From JAXDMU01 sp963762435 (GTDB taxonomy: Bacteria; Pseudomonadota; Alphaproteobacteria; ATCC43930; CGMCC-115725), in the NCBI GenBank assembly GCA_963762435.1, contig CAVXLN010000040.1, forward strand, positions 182,918 through 246,917: a stretch of 64,000 bases of DNA, written 5' to 3'. Under the pieces are notes generated by a model. That model saw only the letters and a program-made list of their open reading frames with translations, had not been told where the DNA came from and ran no database searches. The stretch's first letter is position 1, and each line of letters starts with the position of its first letter. The translations under genes were made by a program, and so were the position numbers. Below, piece by piece: positions 54,444 to 62,578 of the stretch.

Positions 54444-55139
54444 GTGGGCGACGCGTCCGCGGCGCCGAAGCCGCATTATCACGGCCACCGTCAGCGCTTG
54501 CGCCAACGATTCCTCGAGGCGGGGGCGGCGGCACTCGCCGATTACGAGCTTCTGGAGCTGATCCTCTTCCCGGCCGTGCCGCGGCAGGACACGAAGCCGC
54601 TGGCCAAGGCGCTGTTGGAGCGGTTCGGCGGCTTCGCCCAGGTCGTCAATGCCGAGCCGGCCGAGCTCATGAGTGTCGCCGGCATGGGCGAGACGAGTGC
54701 CGTCGCGGTCAAGGCGGTGCAGGCAGCACTCCAGCGCACTCTCAAGGCCGAGATCGCCCTGCGCCCGGTGCTGTCATCCTGGGACCGCGTGCTCGATTAC
54801 TGCCGCTCGACCATGGCGCATGCCAAGATCGAGGAATTCCGCCTGCTGTTCCTCGACCGCAAGAACGCGCTCATCGCCGACGAGGTGCAGCAGACCGGTA
54901 CGGTCGATCATACGCCGGTCTATCCGCGCGAGGTGGTGAAGCGCGCGCTCGAGCTCGGTGCCTCGGCGGTGATCATGGTCCACAACCATCCTTCGGGCGA
55001 CCCGGCGCCGTCCAAGGCGGATATCGAGATGACCCGGCTGGTGATGGCGGCGGCGGCCCCGCTCGGGATATCGGTGCATGATCACCTCATCATCGGGCGC
55101 GGCAAGCATGCGAGCTTGAAGAGTCTCGGGCTGATCTGA
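54444..55139 (+). CDS. radC: RadC-family JAB/MPN domain protein
   Basis: A 231-residue protein. The N-terminal helix-hairpin-helix region (LADYELLELILF, LLERFGGFAQVVNAEPAELMSVAGMGE) is followed by the JAMM metal site HNHPSGDPAPSKADIEMT with an upstream Glu. Family members have been linked to DNA repair, though the biochemical role is unsettled. It uses a GTG start 4 bases after map, so the two form one unit. Confidence 0.9.
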   Translation: MGDASAAPKPHYHGHRQRLRQRFLEAGAAALADYELLELILFPAVPRQDTKPLAKALLERFGGFAQVVNAEPAELMSVAGMGETSAVAVKAVQAALQRTLKAEIALRPVLSSWDRVLDYCRSTMAHAKIEEFRLLFLDRKNALIADEVQQTGTVDHTPVYPREVVKRALELGASAVIMVHNHPSGDPAPSKADIEMTRLVMAAAAPLGISVHDHLIIGRGKHASLKSLGLI

Positions 55140-55155
55140 CGATCGCTTCATAGCT

Positions 55156-55743
55156 TCAGCCGACAAGCCGGCGCAGCTCGGTGATTGCGCTCTCGAAACT
55201 GTCAGCCGGTGTGGCATCGGGATCGATCAGCCGGTGCAGGCGGAACCCGTCCTGCAATGCCAGCAGCATGGCGCCGGCCCAGCCGGGGTCGACGTCGCGG
55301 CCACGATAGATCGCCGCCACCATCTCCGCGATCGACGCCCGGCCGGCACGAAGATGCTGCGCCAACTCGCGCCGCCGCTCGCCGGCGCGCGCCGCGAACA
55401 GGATCAGCTCCAGCTGGAGCAGCGGCGCTCGACCGAGCGGGTCTTCCCGGCTGCGTTCGGCGCTGCGCATCGCCGCGATAAAATCCGAGGGGTCGGGATG
55501 CTCGGCCAGCAGCGCTCGGTAATGCGCCAGGGACCGCTCGGCGTGATCCTCGAGCATCGCGACGATCAATTCGTCCTTGGCCGCGAAGTTCGAATAGAAG
55601 GCGCCGCGCGTGAAACCGGCCTCTACGGCGATCGCGTCGATGCTGGTGGAACCGATCCCGCGCGCTTCGAACAGGCGGGCCGCGGCTGCGAACAGCCGCT
55701 GCCGGGTGTCGTCGCGGGTCGGGCGGATGCGCTGCCTTGACAT
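55156..55743 (-). CDS. TetR-family regulator
   Basis: A 195-residue regulator. The N-terminal HTH reads TRQRLFAAAARLFEARGIGSTSIDAIAVEAGFTRGAFYSNFAAKDELIVAM, the standard TetR signature. The C-terminal helical domain (about 65-195) is variable and probably binds a ligand. It is divergent from the PAP2 gene, with a perfect 32-bp palindrome between them, the likely operator. The start ATG is at 55743; sequence upstream is shadow. Confidence 0.9.
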   Translation of the reverse strand: MSRQRIRPTRDDTRQRLFAAAARLFEARGIGSTSIDAIAVEAGFTRGAFYSNFAAKDELIVAMLEDHAERSLAHYRALLAEHPDPSDFIAAMRSAERSREDPLGRAPLLQLELILFAARAGERRRELAQHLRAGRASIAEMVAAIYRGRDVDPGWAGAMLLALQDGFRLHRLIDPDATPADSFESAITELRRLVG

Positions 55744-55765
55744 GGATCGTCCGCAGGGATACCGA

Positions 55766-55797
55766 TGCAATTCGATACAGTACTGTATCGAATTGCA
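55766..55797. promoter_or_regulatory. Perfect 32-bp palindrome, probable TetR operator
   Basis: The left half is TGCAATTCGATACAGT and the right half its exact reverse complement (centre 55781/55782). It starts 22 bases upstream of the tetR ATG and ends 30 bases before the PAP2 gene. The inner GATACAGT/ACTGTATC is of the type bound by TetR proteins, and it overlaps the likely promoters of both genes. Confidence 0.85.
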
Positions 55798-55827
55798 CAA
55801 CGAGGATCGACAGCCCGGGGCTCCGCC

Positions 55828-56817
55828 ATGGACCATCTCCCCTTCGACATGAGCATCATGGAGGCTCTGGCCGATAACCGGCTCGCCGGGTTAACCGCGT
55901 TCTTCACTTTTTTCACCGAGCTGGGCGAGGTTCAGGGCTATCTCGCAATCAGCATCTTTCTCTATGTGGTGGTTGACAAGCGGCTGGCCGTCCGGCTGGC
56001 GCTGCTAGTCGCACTGACCATGGGGCTGAACCACCTGCTCAAGATCGCGATCAAGAACCCGCGACCTTTCATCGAGCAGGGGAATTATCTCCAGAAATGG
56101 GCCGTGCCGCTCGACACGGCGCGTGAGCTGGCGACCGAATATTCGACCCCTTCCGGTCATGCGATGGCCGCTGGCTCGTTCTACGCCTTCCTCATCGGCG
56201 CGGTGCGCAGCCGGACCGTCCGGATCCTCGCTGTGTTGGCGATCCTGCTGATCGGCGCGTCTCGGCCCTATCTGGGCGTCCATTATGTCGAGGACATTCT
56301 GCTCGGCTGGGCCGTCGGTGTGGCTTGTGGGGTCGCGGCGCTCCGCTATGCCGACCGGATCGGCGCGGCCTGGGACAGCCTCTCCTATGGCCGGCAGATC
56401 GCGACCGCCGTGTCGGCGAGCCTCGCGCTCTGGCTCGCGTCGATCTCGATCAATGGCTGGCAGATCGACGGTCAGCCGCGCGCCTTCCTGGGCTATGCCG
56501 GCATCGTCACCGGGATCATAATCGCACAACCGCTGGAGGTACGCCTGGTCGATTTCGACCCGCGGAGCGGGTCCTGGCTCGGCAAGGTGCTGCGCTATCT
56601 GTTGACCGCCGGCCTTGCGCTGCTGACGCTGATCGTCCTGGGCGCCGCGATCGGCGCCGTGGCTGACCGATTCTCGATCGCCGGCTACCTTCTGCAATAT
56701 CTGCGCTATGCGCTGGTCGCCGTGGTCAGCATCTTTGGAGCGCCGTGGCTCTTCACCCGCATCGGGCTCGCAGCCAGAAGCCAGCGGCCGCCGCCGATCC
56801 AAGTCGACGCCGGCTAG
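55828..56817 (+). CDS. PAP2-family phosphatase, membrane bound
   Basis: A 329-residue polytopic protein. Three PAP2 phosphatase motifs are complete: KIAIKNPRPF (motif 1), STPSGHAMAAGSF (motif 2) and SRPYLGVHYVEDILLGWAVG (motif 3, SRxxxxxHxxxD). Such enzymes remove phosphate from lipid phosphates such as undecaprenyl or phosphatidate. It has about 8 membrane segments. It faces a TetR gene across a strong palindrome, so it is probably repressed by that regulator. The start is at the first ATG after the palindrome. Confidence 0.87.
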   Translation: MDHLPFDMSIMEALADNRLAGLTAFFTFFTELGEVQGYLAISIFLYVVVDKRLAVRLALLVALTMGLNHLLKIAIKNPRPFIEQGNYLQKWAVPLDTARELATEYSTPSGHAMAAGSFYAFLIGAVRSRTVRILAVLAILLIGASRPYLGVHYVEDILLGWAVGVACGVAALRYADRIGAAWDSLSYGRQIATAVSASLALWLASISINGWQIDGQPRAFLGYAGIVTGIIIAQPLEVRLVDFDPRSGSWLGKVLRYLLTAGLALLTLIVLGAAIGAVADRFSIAGYLLQYLRYALVAVVSIFGAPWLFTRIGLAARSQRPPPIQVDAG

Positions 56818-56890
56818 CAGGAAGACTTCAGGTCGCGCCGAATTTCGGGCATGTGAGCCTGAAGAGCCGTGGCCTCAACCAGCGTCGCCT

Positions 56891-57919
56891 TCAGGACTCC
56901 ACCTCATATCCCGCCTCGCGCCAGGCGCGCATGCCGCCATCGAGTGCCGCCGCCCGGCCGAAGCCGAGCTCGCGCAGGGTGGCGGCGGCGAGGGTGGAGA
57001 TCTTGCCGAACTCACAGCAGGTGAGGATCCGCACGGTCGGGTCGGGCAGCTCGGTATTGACCCTCAGCTCCAGCTGGCCGCGCGGCAGGTGCCGGGCGCC
57101 GGGGATGTGGCCGGCCTCGAACGCGTCCTTCTCGCGGATATCCAGGATCACCAGATCGCGGCTGTTGCTGCCCAGCCGGTCATTGAGCTCGGCGAGCGAC
57201 ATGAACGGCACCTTGGCGGACGCCTCGGCGAGCAGCTGGGCAACGGATTTGCCGCCGCTCATATTGGTGCGCAGCGCCTCGGTCAGGTGCGTGGGGGCGG
57301 CCAGGTCGAGATGCTCCATCATCTCCACGAAGGCGGCGCGTTCGGTCTTCTGAAGGCGCGGATTGCCGGCGATCTCGGCGCCGATCGTCGTGTGCGAGCG
57401 CCCCTTGTAGTCATGCGCGGGGAACACGATGGTTTCGGCAGGAAGCTTCAGCAGCTTGTCGAACAGGCTCTCATAAAGCGCATACGGATCGCCGGTCGGC
57501 AGGTCGGTGCGCCCGGTGCCGCCGATCAGCAGCGTATCGCCGGTGAAGACCCGATCGTTCATGACGATGCACATGGAATCGCGGGTATGGCCGGGCGTGT
57601 GCAGCGCCTTCAGCCGCAGGTTTCCGACGATCAGCATCTCGCCGTCATCGAGCCTCAGGTCGGCATAGGGGGCAGGGCTCAGCCGGTGCATGACGATGGG
57701 TGCCGAGAAGGCGCGGCCGAGCGCGCGGCTGGCGGAGAAATGGTCGGCATGAGTGTGCGTGTCGATCACATAGCGGATGGTCACGCCATGCCGGCCGGCC
57801 CAGCCCAGATAATGATCGATCCGGCTGAGCTCGGGGTCGATCAAGGCTGCGGCCCGGGTCTCCTCGCAGCCGACGAGGTAGGATTGGCAGCCGCCGGTGG
57901 CGAGCTGTTCGAAGATCAT
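56891..57919 (-). CDS. Metallo-beta-lactamase/rhodanese fusion (persulfide dioxygenase-like)
   Basis: A 342-residue protein. The N-terminal MBL domain has YVIDTHTHADHFSAS (HTHADH at 55-60), LHTPGHTRDSMC, FTGDTLLIGGTGRTDL and VFPAHDYKGR, the pattern of ETHE1-like persulfide dioxygenases. The C-terminal rhodanese domain (about 240-342) has DLVILDIREKDAFEAGHIPGARHLP and an active-site loop CCEFGKIS with Cys. The pair would oxidise and transfer sulfane sulfur in sulfide metabolism. It is a single gene, convergent with the PAP2 gene and divergent from the phosphotransferase gene. Confidence 0.87.
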   Translation of the reverse strand: MIFEQLATGGCQSYLVGCEETRAAALIDPELSRIDHYLGWAGRHGVTIRYVIDTHTHADHFSASRALGRAFSAPIVMHRLSPAPYADLRLDDGEMLIVGNLRLKALHTPGHTRDSMCIVMNDRVFTGDTLLIGGTGRTDLPTGDPYALYESLFDKLLKLPAETIVFPAHDYKGRSHTTIGAEIAGNPRLQKTERAAFVEMMEHLDLAAPTHLTEALRTNMSGGKSVAQLLAEASAKVPFMSLAELNDRLGSNSRDLVILDIREKDAFEAGHIPGARHLPRGQLELRVNTELPDPTVRILTCCEFGKISTLAAATLRELGFGRAAALDGGMRAWREAGYEVES

Positions 57920-58017
57920 GGTCTGCCCCCTTCAGGCGCTCATGAAGTCAGGGAACGATACCGAGTCCTGCTCCCCGAAAGATAGAGCTGGCTGAGCGAG
58001 CGATACGCGCCGGCATA

Positions 58018-58046
58018 TTGAAAAACGAATGTTCGTTCTATATGAT
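58018..58046 (+). promoter_or_regulatory. Promoter with operator in its spacer, phosphotransferase-tetR unit
   Basis: TTGAAA (58018-58023), a 17-base spacer and TATGAT (58041-58046) form a near-consensus promoter. The spacer starts with the inverted repeat AACGAA-TG-TTCGTT (58024-58037). A dimeric repressor here would block RNA polymerase. The second gene of the unit is a TetR regulator, so autorepression is likely. Confidence 0.75.
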
Positions 58047-58075
58047 CGTGGCATTGCCGTGAGAAGGGCAGAGCC

Positions 58076-59167
58076 ATGCAGAAGATCACGGAACCGCGAA
58101 CCGAAATCGCTGACGCGTTGCTGGATCATCTCCGCATCCGAACCGCACGGTCGGACCTCGCCTATGCCGAGCCGCCGGAACGGATGAGCGGCGGCTTCGA
58201 TGCGACGATCCTCGCATTCCGTCTCCGGGATGCGCCGGCGCCGTTCTCGGCGCCGCTCGTCCTGAGGCTGCTCGAGGCGAGTGTGGATCCGCTGCGCGTG
58301 CCGCGCGAGGCGGCCGTGCAGAACGCGCTCGCCGAGCTCGGTTTTCCGGCACCGCGGGCCGTCCTGGTCGAGCCGGGCGCTGTACTTCTGGGCGGGCCGT
58401 TCCTGATCATGGAGCGGGTCCGCGGTCGGCCGCCGGGCTCGGAGCTCGAAGGGCTGAAGATCAGGGGCCTCCGGCAAAGCGTCGAGACCCTGCGCCAGCT
58501 GCCGCGCCTTTGGCGCGAGCTCGGGCGGCTTTGGGACGAGGCGCAGACGCGTCTTCATAGGGTGCCGGTCGATGCGTTTCTGGGCCATCTCGAGACCGAC
58601 GGGATCGCGGCCGACAGCCTGGCCTTCGAGACCCATCTCGCCGCCCTTCGCGGCACGATCGATGCGCTCGCTCTCGACGGGTTGCGGCCGGTCTCAGACT
58701 GGCTCGCCACGCATCGGCCGCCCCAGCCGCAGACGCTGGTGGTGTGCCATGGCGATTTTCAGCCGCTCAACATCCTGGCCGATGAAGGACGCCTGACCGG
58801 CGTGATCGATTGGGTGAAGGCGGCCATCGCCGAGCCGGCTTTCGATTACGGTGCTGCAGTCGCGATCATGGCGACGGTGCCGATCCAGGCACCCACGCCT
58901 GTGCGCCAGGCGCTGCGTGCCCTGATGAACGGCTTGGTACGTCGGCACGCGGAATCCTGCCGAGCGCAGCCCGGCGGTGCTGAGGCGCTGCGCTATTACC
59001 AGGTTTTCAACTGCCTCGCTCAACTCGTCTCGGTCGGGAAGATCCGGGCGCGCGGCGATTACGCGCACGGGGTCTACAACTCGCCGATGGGGGTCGAGAA
59101 TCTCGTCCGGCATATCCGCCGGCTGACTGGCATCGAGGCTGCCATGACCAGCGTCGGGGTGGCGTGA
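58076..59167 (+). CDS. Phosphotransferase family (APH-like) protein
   Basis: A 363-residue protein kinase-like fold of the aminoglycoside phosphotransferase (APH) superfamily. It has MSGGFDATILAFRL, RREAAVQNALAELGFPAP-type P-helix region, FLIMERVRGRP, the catalytic loop LVVCHGDFQPLNILA (Asp and Asn) and the metal-binding GVIDWVKAAIAEPAFDYG. Members phosphorylate small molecules or acyl-CoA-related substrates; some are called acyl-CoA dehydrogenase-associated kinases. No substrate can be assigned. The TetR gene starts at its stop (TGATG). Confidence 0.88.
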   Translation: MQKITEPRTEIADALLDHLRIRTARSDLAYAEPPERMSGGFDATILAFRLRDAPAPFSAPLVLRLLEASVDPLRVPREAAVQNALAELGFPAPRAVLVEPGAVLLGGPFLIMERVRGRPPGSELEGLKIRGLRQSVETLRQLPRLWRELGRLWDEAQTRLHRVPVDAFLGHLETDGIAADSLAFETHLAALRGTIDALALDGLRPVSDWLATHRPPQPQTLVVCHGDFQPLNILADEGRLTGVIDWVKAAIAEPAFDYGAAVAIMATVPIQAPTPVRQALRALMNGLVRRHAESCRAQPGGAEALRYYQVFNCLAQLVSVGKIRARGDYAHGVYNSPMGVENLVRHIRRLTGIEAAMTSVGVA

Positions 59168-59778
59168 TGCCTCGAGTCAGCGCCGAGCATATGGAAAATC
59201 GCCGACGGCAGATCCTGTCGGCCGCGACGCGCTGCTTCGCAGCCGTCGGGTTCCATGCCGCGACGATGCAGGACATCATCAAGGAGGCGGGCCTGAGTGC
59301 CGGCGCCATCTACCGCTACTATGCGAGCAAGGAGGACATCATCGTCGCGATGGCGGCGGCTCGGCATGCACGCGAGCGCGAGATCTTCGCCGCGGCGGCG
59401 CAAGCGGAAAGCCCGGACGCGTTGATCGCTTTTCTCGTACAGCGCTTCGCCTATCAGCTGTCGGACGTCGACGAGCAGCGCGGGCGCCGGGTTGGGGTTC
59501 AGCTCTGGGCCGAGGCGCTCAACAATGAGCGGCTGCTGGCGGTCACGCGCGAGGGGACGGACCAGCCGCGCCGGCTGTTAGGCCCGGTCTTCGACCGGCT
59601 GAAGGCGGAAGGCCGCATCCCGCCGGAGATCGAGAGCGATGCGCTGGCACGCGCCTTCATCGCGCTGTTCGAAGGGCTAGTGCTGCAGAAGTGCCGCGAG
59701 GAGGAACTAGCGCTCGACGCCTATGGCCGCGCAGTGCTTTTACTGTGGCAAAGGCTGAGCGATACCGCCGCTGTCTAG
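59167..59778 (+). CDS. TetR-family regulator
   Basis: A 203-residue regulator. The HTH reads NRRRQILSAATRCFAAVGFHAATMQDIIKEAGLSAGAIYRYYASKEDIIVAM, followed by a helical ligand domain that contains QLWAEALNNERLLAV. It overlaps the phosphotransferase stop by one base, and the promoter of the pair has a 14-bp palindrome, so it most likely represses its own unit. The ATG is preferred to a GTG one codon earlier. The ligand is unknown. Confidence 0.9.
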   Translation: MPRVSAEHMENRRRQILSAATRCFAAVGFHAATMQDIIKEAGLSAGAIYRYYASKEDIIVAMAAARHAREREIFAAAAQAESPDALIAFLVQRFAYQLSDVDEQRGRRVGVQLWAEALNNERLLAVTREGTDQPRRLLGPVFDRLKAEGRIPPEIESDALARAFIALFEGLVLQKCREEELALDAYGRAVLLLWQRLSDTAAV

Positions 59779-59947
59779 CCCCAGGACGATCGTCCGGCCC
59801 AGGCTTCCGACCATTCGACGAGCGGCAGCAGCAGCGTCGGGAGCGATTGCCCGTCCTCGGTCAGCCCGTAGCCGGTGCCGTCATGAGTGACGAGACCAGC
59901 CTCGCGCGCCTGCCGCTCGAGCCCGATGCAGCCCGGTTCCCGTGATC
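59775..59947 (-). pseudogene. HxlR-family regulator remnant (C-terminal end only)
   Basis: On the minus strand an open stretch reads GCIGLERQAREAGLVTHDG, then TGYGLTEDGQSLPTLLLP, LVEWSEAWAG and a stop. This is the recognition-helix to wing and C-terminal helix of HxlR-type winged-helix regulators (the usual piece is L-x-x-LExxGLV...YxLTxxGxSLxPxLxxLxxW). The DNA-binding N-terminal half has no counterpart upstream, and no start codon fits. It is a decayed gene fragment between the tetR gene and the ABM-domain gene. Confidence 0.55.
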
Positions 59948-59960
59948 GCGGCCCGGAGCG

Positions 59961-60581
59961 CTATTCCGGCCGCTCGACGGCCGGATAATATTGCGGCGCC
60001 TCGCGTCGGTCGAAGAGGCCATAATCGCGGATCACTCGGACGAGGCGGTGCCGAGGCCCGCTCGCTTGAGCCGTCCAGGCTTCGGCGGCCGCGCGGTCGC
60101 GCCAGGAGCCGAACAGAAGTTTCCTGCCCGGCGTCGTGATGCTTTCGAACAGCTCCTGGTCGATCAACCCGTCGGCCCCGGGATCGATCTCCCGGGCTGC
60201 AGCGGCGTCCGGCTCGATCTCGGTGAGGCTGCAGATTTTGGCGAGCCCGATCTCGGTCTCGTCGGTGCGGCTTTGCTCGACCGCTGCCGCCGTGTCCCGG
60301 ATGATCTCGCCGACACGGAGATGGTAATCCTCGAAGATGGCATTGCGGCCCTTTTCCTGGACCGCGTGGTGTTCGCCCAAGGTGCGCCAGCGGATCAGCG
60401 CCTTCTCGTCCCGCCAGGTCGACAGCGATAGCAGCCGGCCCTCGGTGCGCGTGCTGGCGAACCGCTCATTGTCGATGAAGCCATCGATCGCCTCGAGCTT
60501 GGGCTTGAGATATTTGGCGAGCTCCAGATAGTCGTTCCAGCGGTCCTTCCAGGGCTGCACTTCGAACATGACTGCGAACAT
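59961..60581 (-). CDS. Tandem antibiotic-biosynthesis-monooxygenase (ABM) domain protein
   Basis: A 206-residue protein with two dimeric alpha/beta barrel domains. The first (1-100) has MFAVMFEVQPWKDRWNDYLELAKYLKPKLEAIDGFIDNERF and LLSLSTWRDEKALIRWRTLGEHHAVQEKGR. The second (115-195) has ELFESITTPGRKLLFGSWRDRAAAEAW. Family members act on quinones or other aromatics, or degrade haem; no haem-specific residue can be named. It lies 9 bases after the frameshifted hydrolase gene, so the two are a probable operon. Confidence 0.82.
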   Translation of the reverse strand: MFAVMFEVQPWKDRWNDYLELAKYLKPKLEAIDGFIDNERFASTRTEGRLLSLSTWRDEKALIRWRTLGEHHAVQEKGRNAIFEDYHLRVGEIIRDTAAAVEQSRTDETEIGLAKICSLTEIEPDAAAAREIDPGADGLIDQELFESITTPGRKLLFGSWRDRAAAEAWTAQASGPRHRLVRVIRDYGLFDRREAPQYYPAVERPE

Positions 60582-60590
60582 GATCCTCTC

Positions 60591-61572
60591 CTATTCACTC
60601 AGCGTGTCGCCGCCGGCGAGGAAATTGCTGGTTTCCCGATAGAGTGCAGCGCGCATCCGTTCGAGATGCATGAGATGGGTGCCGCCGCCGATCTTGATGT
60701 CGCGCTTCACGGGCGAGGCCGCGAAGGCGTCGAACAGCCAGCGTGCATCCTCGTCGCGGACCAGCCCGTCCCAGGCGCCGCGGATGATCGCGATCGGTGC
60801 CTTGACCAGGCCCGGATCGTAGGCAAGCTCGCCATGCCAGGCCTGCCAGATATCAAGGGCGGGACCGGTAGGCGTTCTCACGCCGATCGGATCGAGCGTC
60901 CGACTCAGCGGATCCGAGTTCGAGATAGCGCTCGGCCCAATCATCGAAATGCCGTCTCGATAGAACCGGCGGCTCGCCCTTCGGCACATCCTCGATGAAG
61001 CGGTCCCATTGCGCCTGGTTGGTGATCACGCGCCAGGCCGGCATCGGCGGTACCGGCTCGGCGCGGTCGGGCGACCGGCGCGCGATCGGGCCGAACAGGA
61101 CCCAGCGATCGATCAGCTCTGCACATCGCCCCGCGACCCGTCCGGCCGGCATCGAGCCCCAGGAATGGGAGATGAGCGACAGGCGAGGGAGCTTTTGATG
61201 GTCCAGAATGAACCGCACGGCCGCTTCGACCTGCCGTGCCGCGTCCTCGGCTAGGCAAAGCGGCGCATGGGCGTCGCCCGGCTCGGCCATTTCCGGATAG
61301 CGGTCGGAACAGCCAAAGCCCTGGAAATCCAGTCCCCAGACATCGAAGCCATCTCGGTTCAGCGCATCGCGCCAGGACACGCCGTCGAAACGATGGCCGA
61401 TCGAAAGGGCCGAGGGGAATGTGGCGCCATGGACATAAAGCACCGGGCGCGGTGCGGCCCCGGCCGGTCGCTCGGCCGGCAAGTAGCGCAGGAACAGGGC
61501 CAGATCGGCGTTCGGGCCCGGAATGCGGAAGTGCTGCTCACGCGGATCAAGCTTTGGAAAATCGGTGGTCAT
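60591..61572 (-). pseudogene. Alpha/beta hydrolase with frameshift
   Basis: From the ATG the protein reads as an alpha/beta hydrolase: PVLYVHGATFPSALSIGHRFDGVSWRDAL, VWGLDFQGFGCSDRYPEM, SLISHSWGSMPAGRVAG (nucleophile Ser in HSWGS), down to DDWAERYLE. Near 60918-60921 an extra base in GAA-C-TCG shifts the frame, and the other frame continues (SNSDPLSRTLDPIGV, VKAPIAIIRGAWDGL with the catalytic Asp, IKIGGGTHLMHLER with the catalytic His), ending at 60591. Without the extra base it would be 326 residues, a normal size. It may be a true mutation or a read error. Confidence 0.82.
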
Positions 61573-61646
61573 TTGCCCTCCTTGCTCGAGCGGGTGAGCT
61601 CGTTCAAGTGGCAAGGGTAGTCCCTATTCCGGATGGATGTTTCGGC

Positions 61647-61922
61647 CTAGCTCGAACTGTTCGTCCTGTTGATGCGCATGAGGATCGCGATCAGCAAGCC
61701 TGTGGTGACGGAAATGAGTGAGAAGATCGCGCCGAGCTGGGCAGCACCGTCGAGCGGCGACGCATCGTCGGCCAGGGCGAGAACGGCCGAAATCAGAAAG
61801 GCCAGGCCGAGCGCAGTGACAACGGCACTCAGCGCAACCTTCCGCCAGGAAGAGAAGGACGATGTCCGCGACGACTGGATAAGGGTTAGGAGGCGAGTTG
61901 CCTCGATCGCGAGTCTCGGCAC
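61647..61922 (-). CDS. Small two-helix membrane protein
   Basis: A 91-residue protein. It has an amphipathic N-terminal part (RLAIEATRLLTLIQSSRTSSFSSW) and two hydrophobic segments (ALSAVVTALGLAFLISAVLAL and LGAIFSLISVTTGLLIAILM). I chose a GTG start preceded by AGGGAG at 8 bases; no ATG is near. It is a lone gene downstream of the DUF2177 gene. No family recognised. Confidence 0.5.
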   Translation of the reverse strand: MPRLAIEATRLLTLIQSSRTSSFSSWRKVALSAVVTALGLAFLISAVLALADDASPLDGAAQLGAIFSLISVTTGLLIAILMRINRTNSSS

Positions 61923-62002
61923 GGATGTGCTCCCTGAAGCGCTTTCGTGGCCCGAGCGAAGGCTAGGGGAGGGCGGGATAAAAATCCTGACGGTTTTCCG
62001 AT

Positions 62003-62413
62003 TTATGCGGAACGCAGCGCGCGCATCACCCGATAGCCGACACCCGCGCCGACCGTCGTCACGACCACGCCCCACACCATGTCGAAGAGCACGATCGAGA
62101 CCGGAAAGCCGCGCAAGGTGGCGAGGTTGGTCAGATCGTAGGTGCCATAGGCGACGGCGCCCAGAAGCGCGCCATTGACGAGAGCGCCGTTCGCAGCACC
62201 GCCGCGCGCGAGGGCCGGCCGCACGGCGAGCGCCAGGATGCCGCCGATATAGAGCAGATAGAACAGGATCGCTGCGACCGGATCGAACCGATCGGCCAGC
62301 AGCGGCGCCAGGCCCGGGCGGTAGAGGAGCGGCGTCATGATCGTGAGCCAGGTGAAATCGAGCGCCATGAAGGCGCCGGCGGTGGCGCCGGCCGCGATCA
62401 GCCATCGCTGCAT
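62003..62413 (-). CDS. DUF2177-family membrane protein
   Basis: A 136-residue protein with four helices. It has AGAFMALDFTWLTIMTPLLYRPGLAPLLA, ILFYLLYIGGILALAVRPAL, NGALLGAVAYGTYDLTNLATLRGFP and LFDMVWGVVVTTVGAGVGYRVM, which is the DUF2177 pattern (DxxWL at the first helix and TYDLTN-A at the third). Function unknown. The ATG is preceded by AAAAAGGATCC. Confidence 0.85.
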   Translation of the reverse strand: MQRWLIAAGATAGAFMALDFTWLTIMTPLLYRPGLAPLLADRFDPVAAILFYLLYIGGILALAVRPALARGGAANGALVNGALLGAVAYGTYDLTNLATLRGFPVSIVLFDMVWGVVVTTVGAGVGYRVMRALRSA

Positions 62414-62578
62414 AACGGATCCTTTTTGCAATTCGGTCACGGGCGATACGACCGAGCAGACGGTTTGGATCAACAGATCTAGCGTAAACCCCGCTTCAAC
62501 CAATCGGATGGACACTCCCTCGGGGCCCGCCGCAGCTCGGCGCTTGTGCCGAGGCGGCTATTTTCAGGAGGGTGTGCG

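Noticed and set aside
57932..58636. Minus-strand open frame over the phosphotransferase start region
   Set aside because: It runs through the strong promoter and the start of a well-supported gene, and has no domain.
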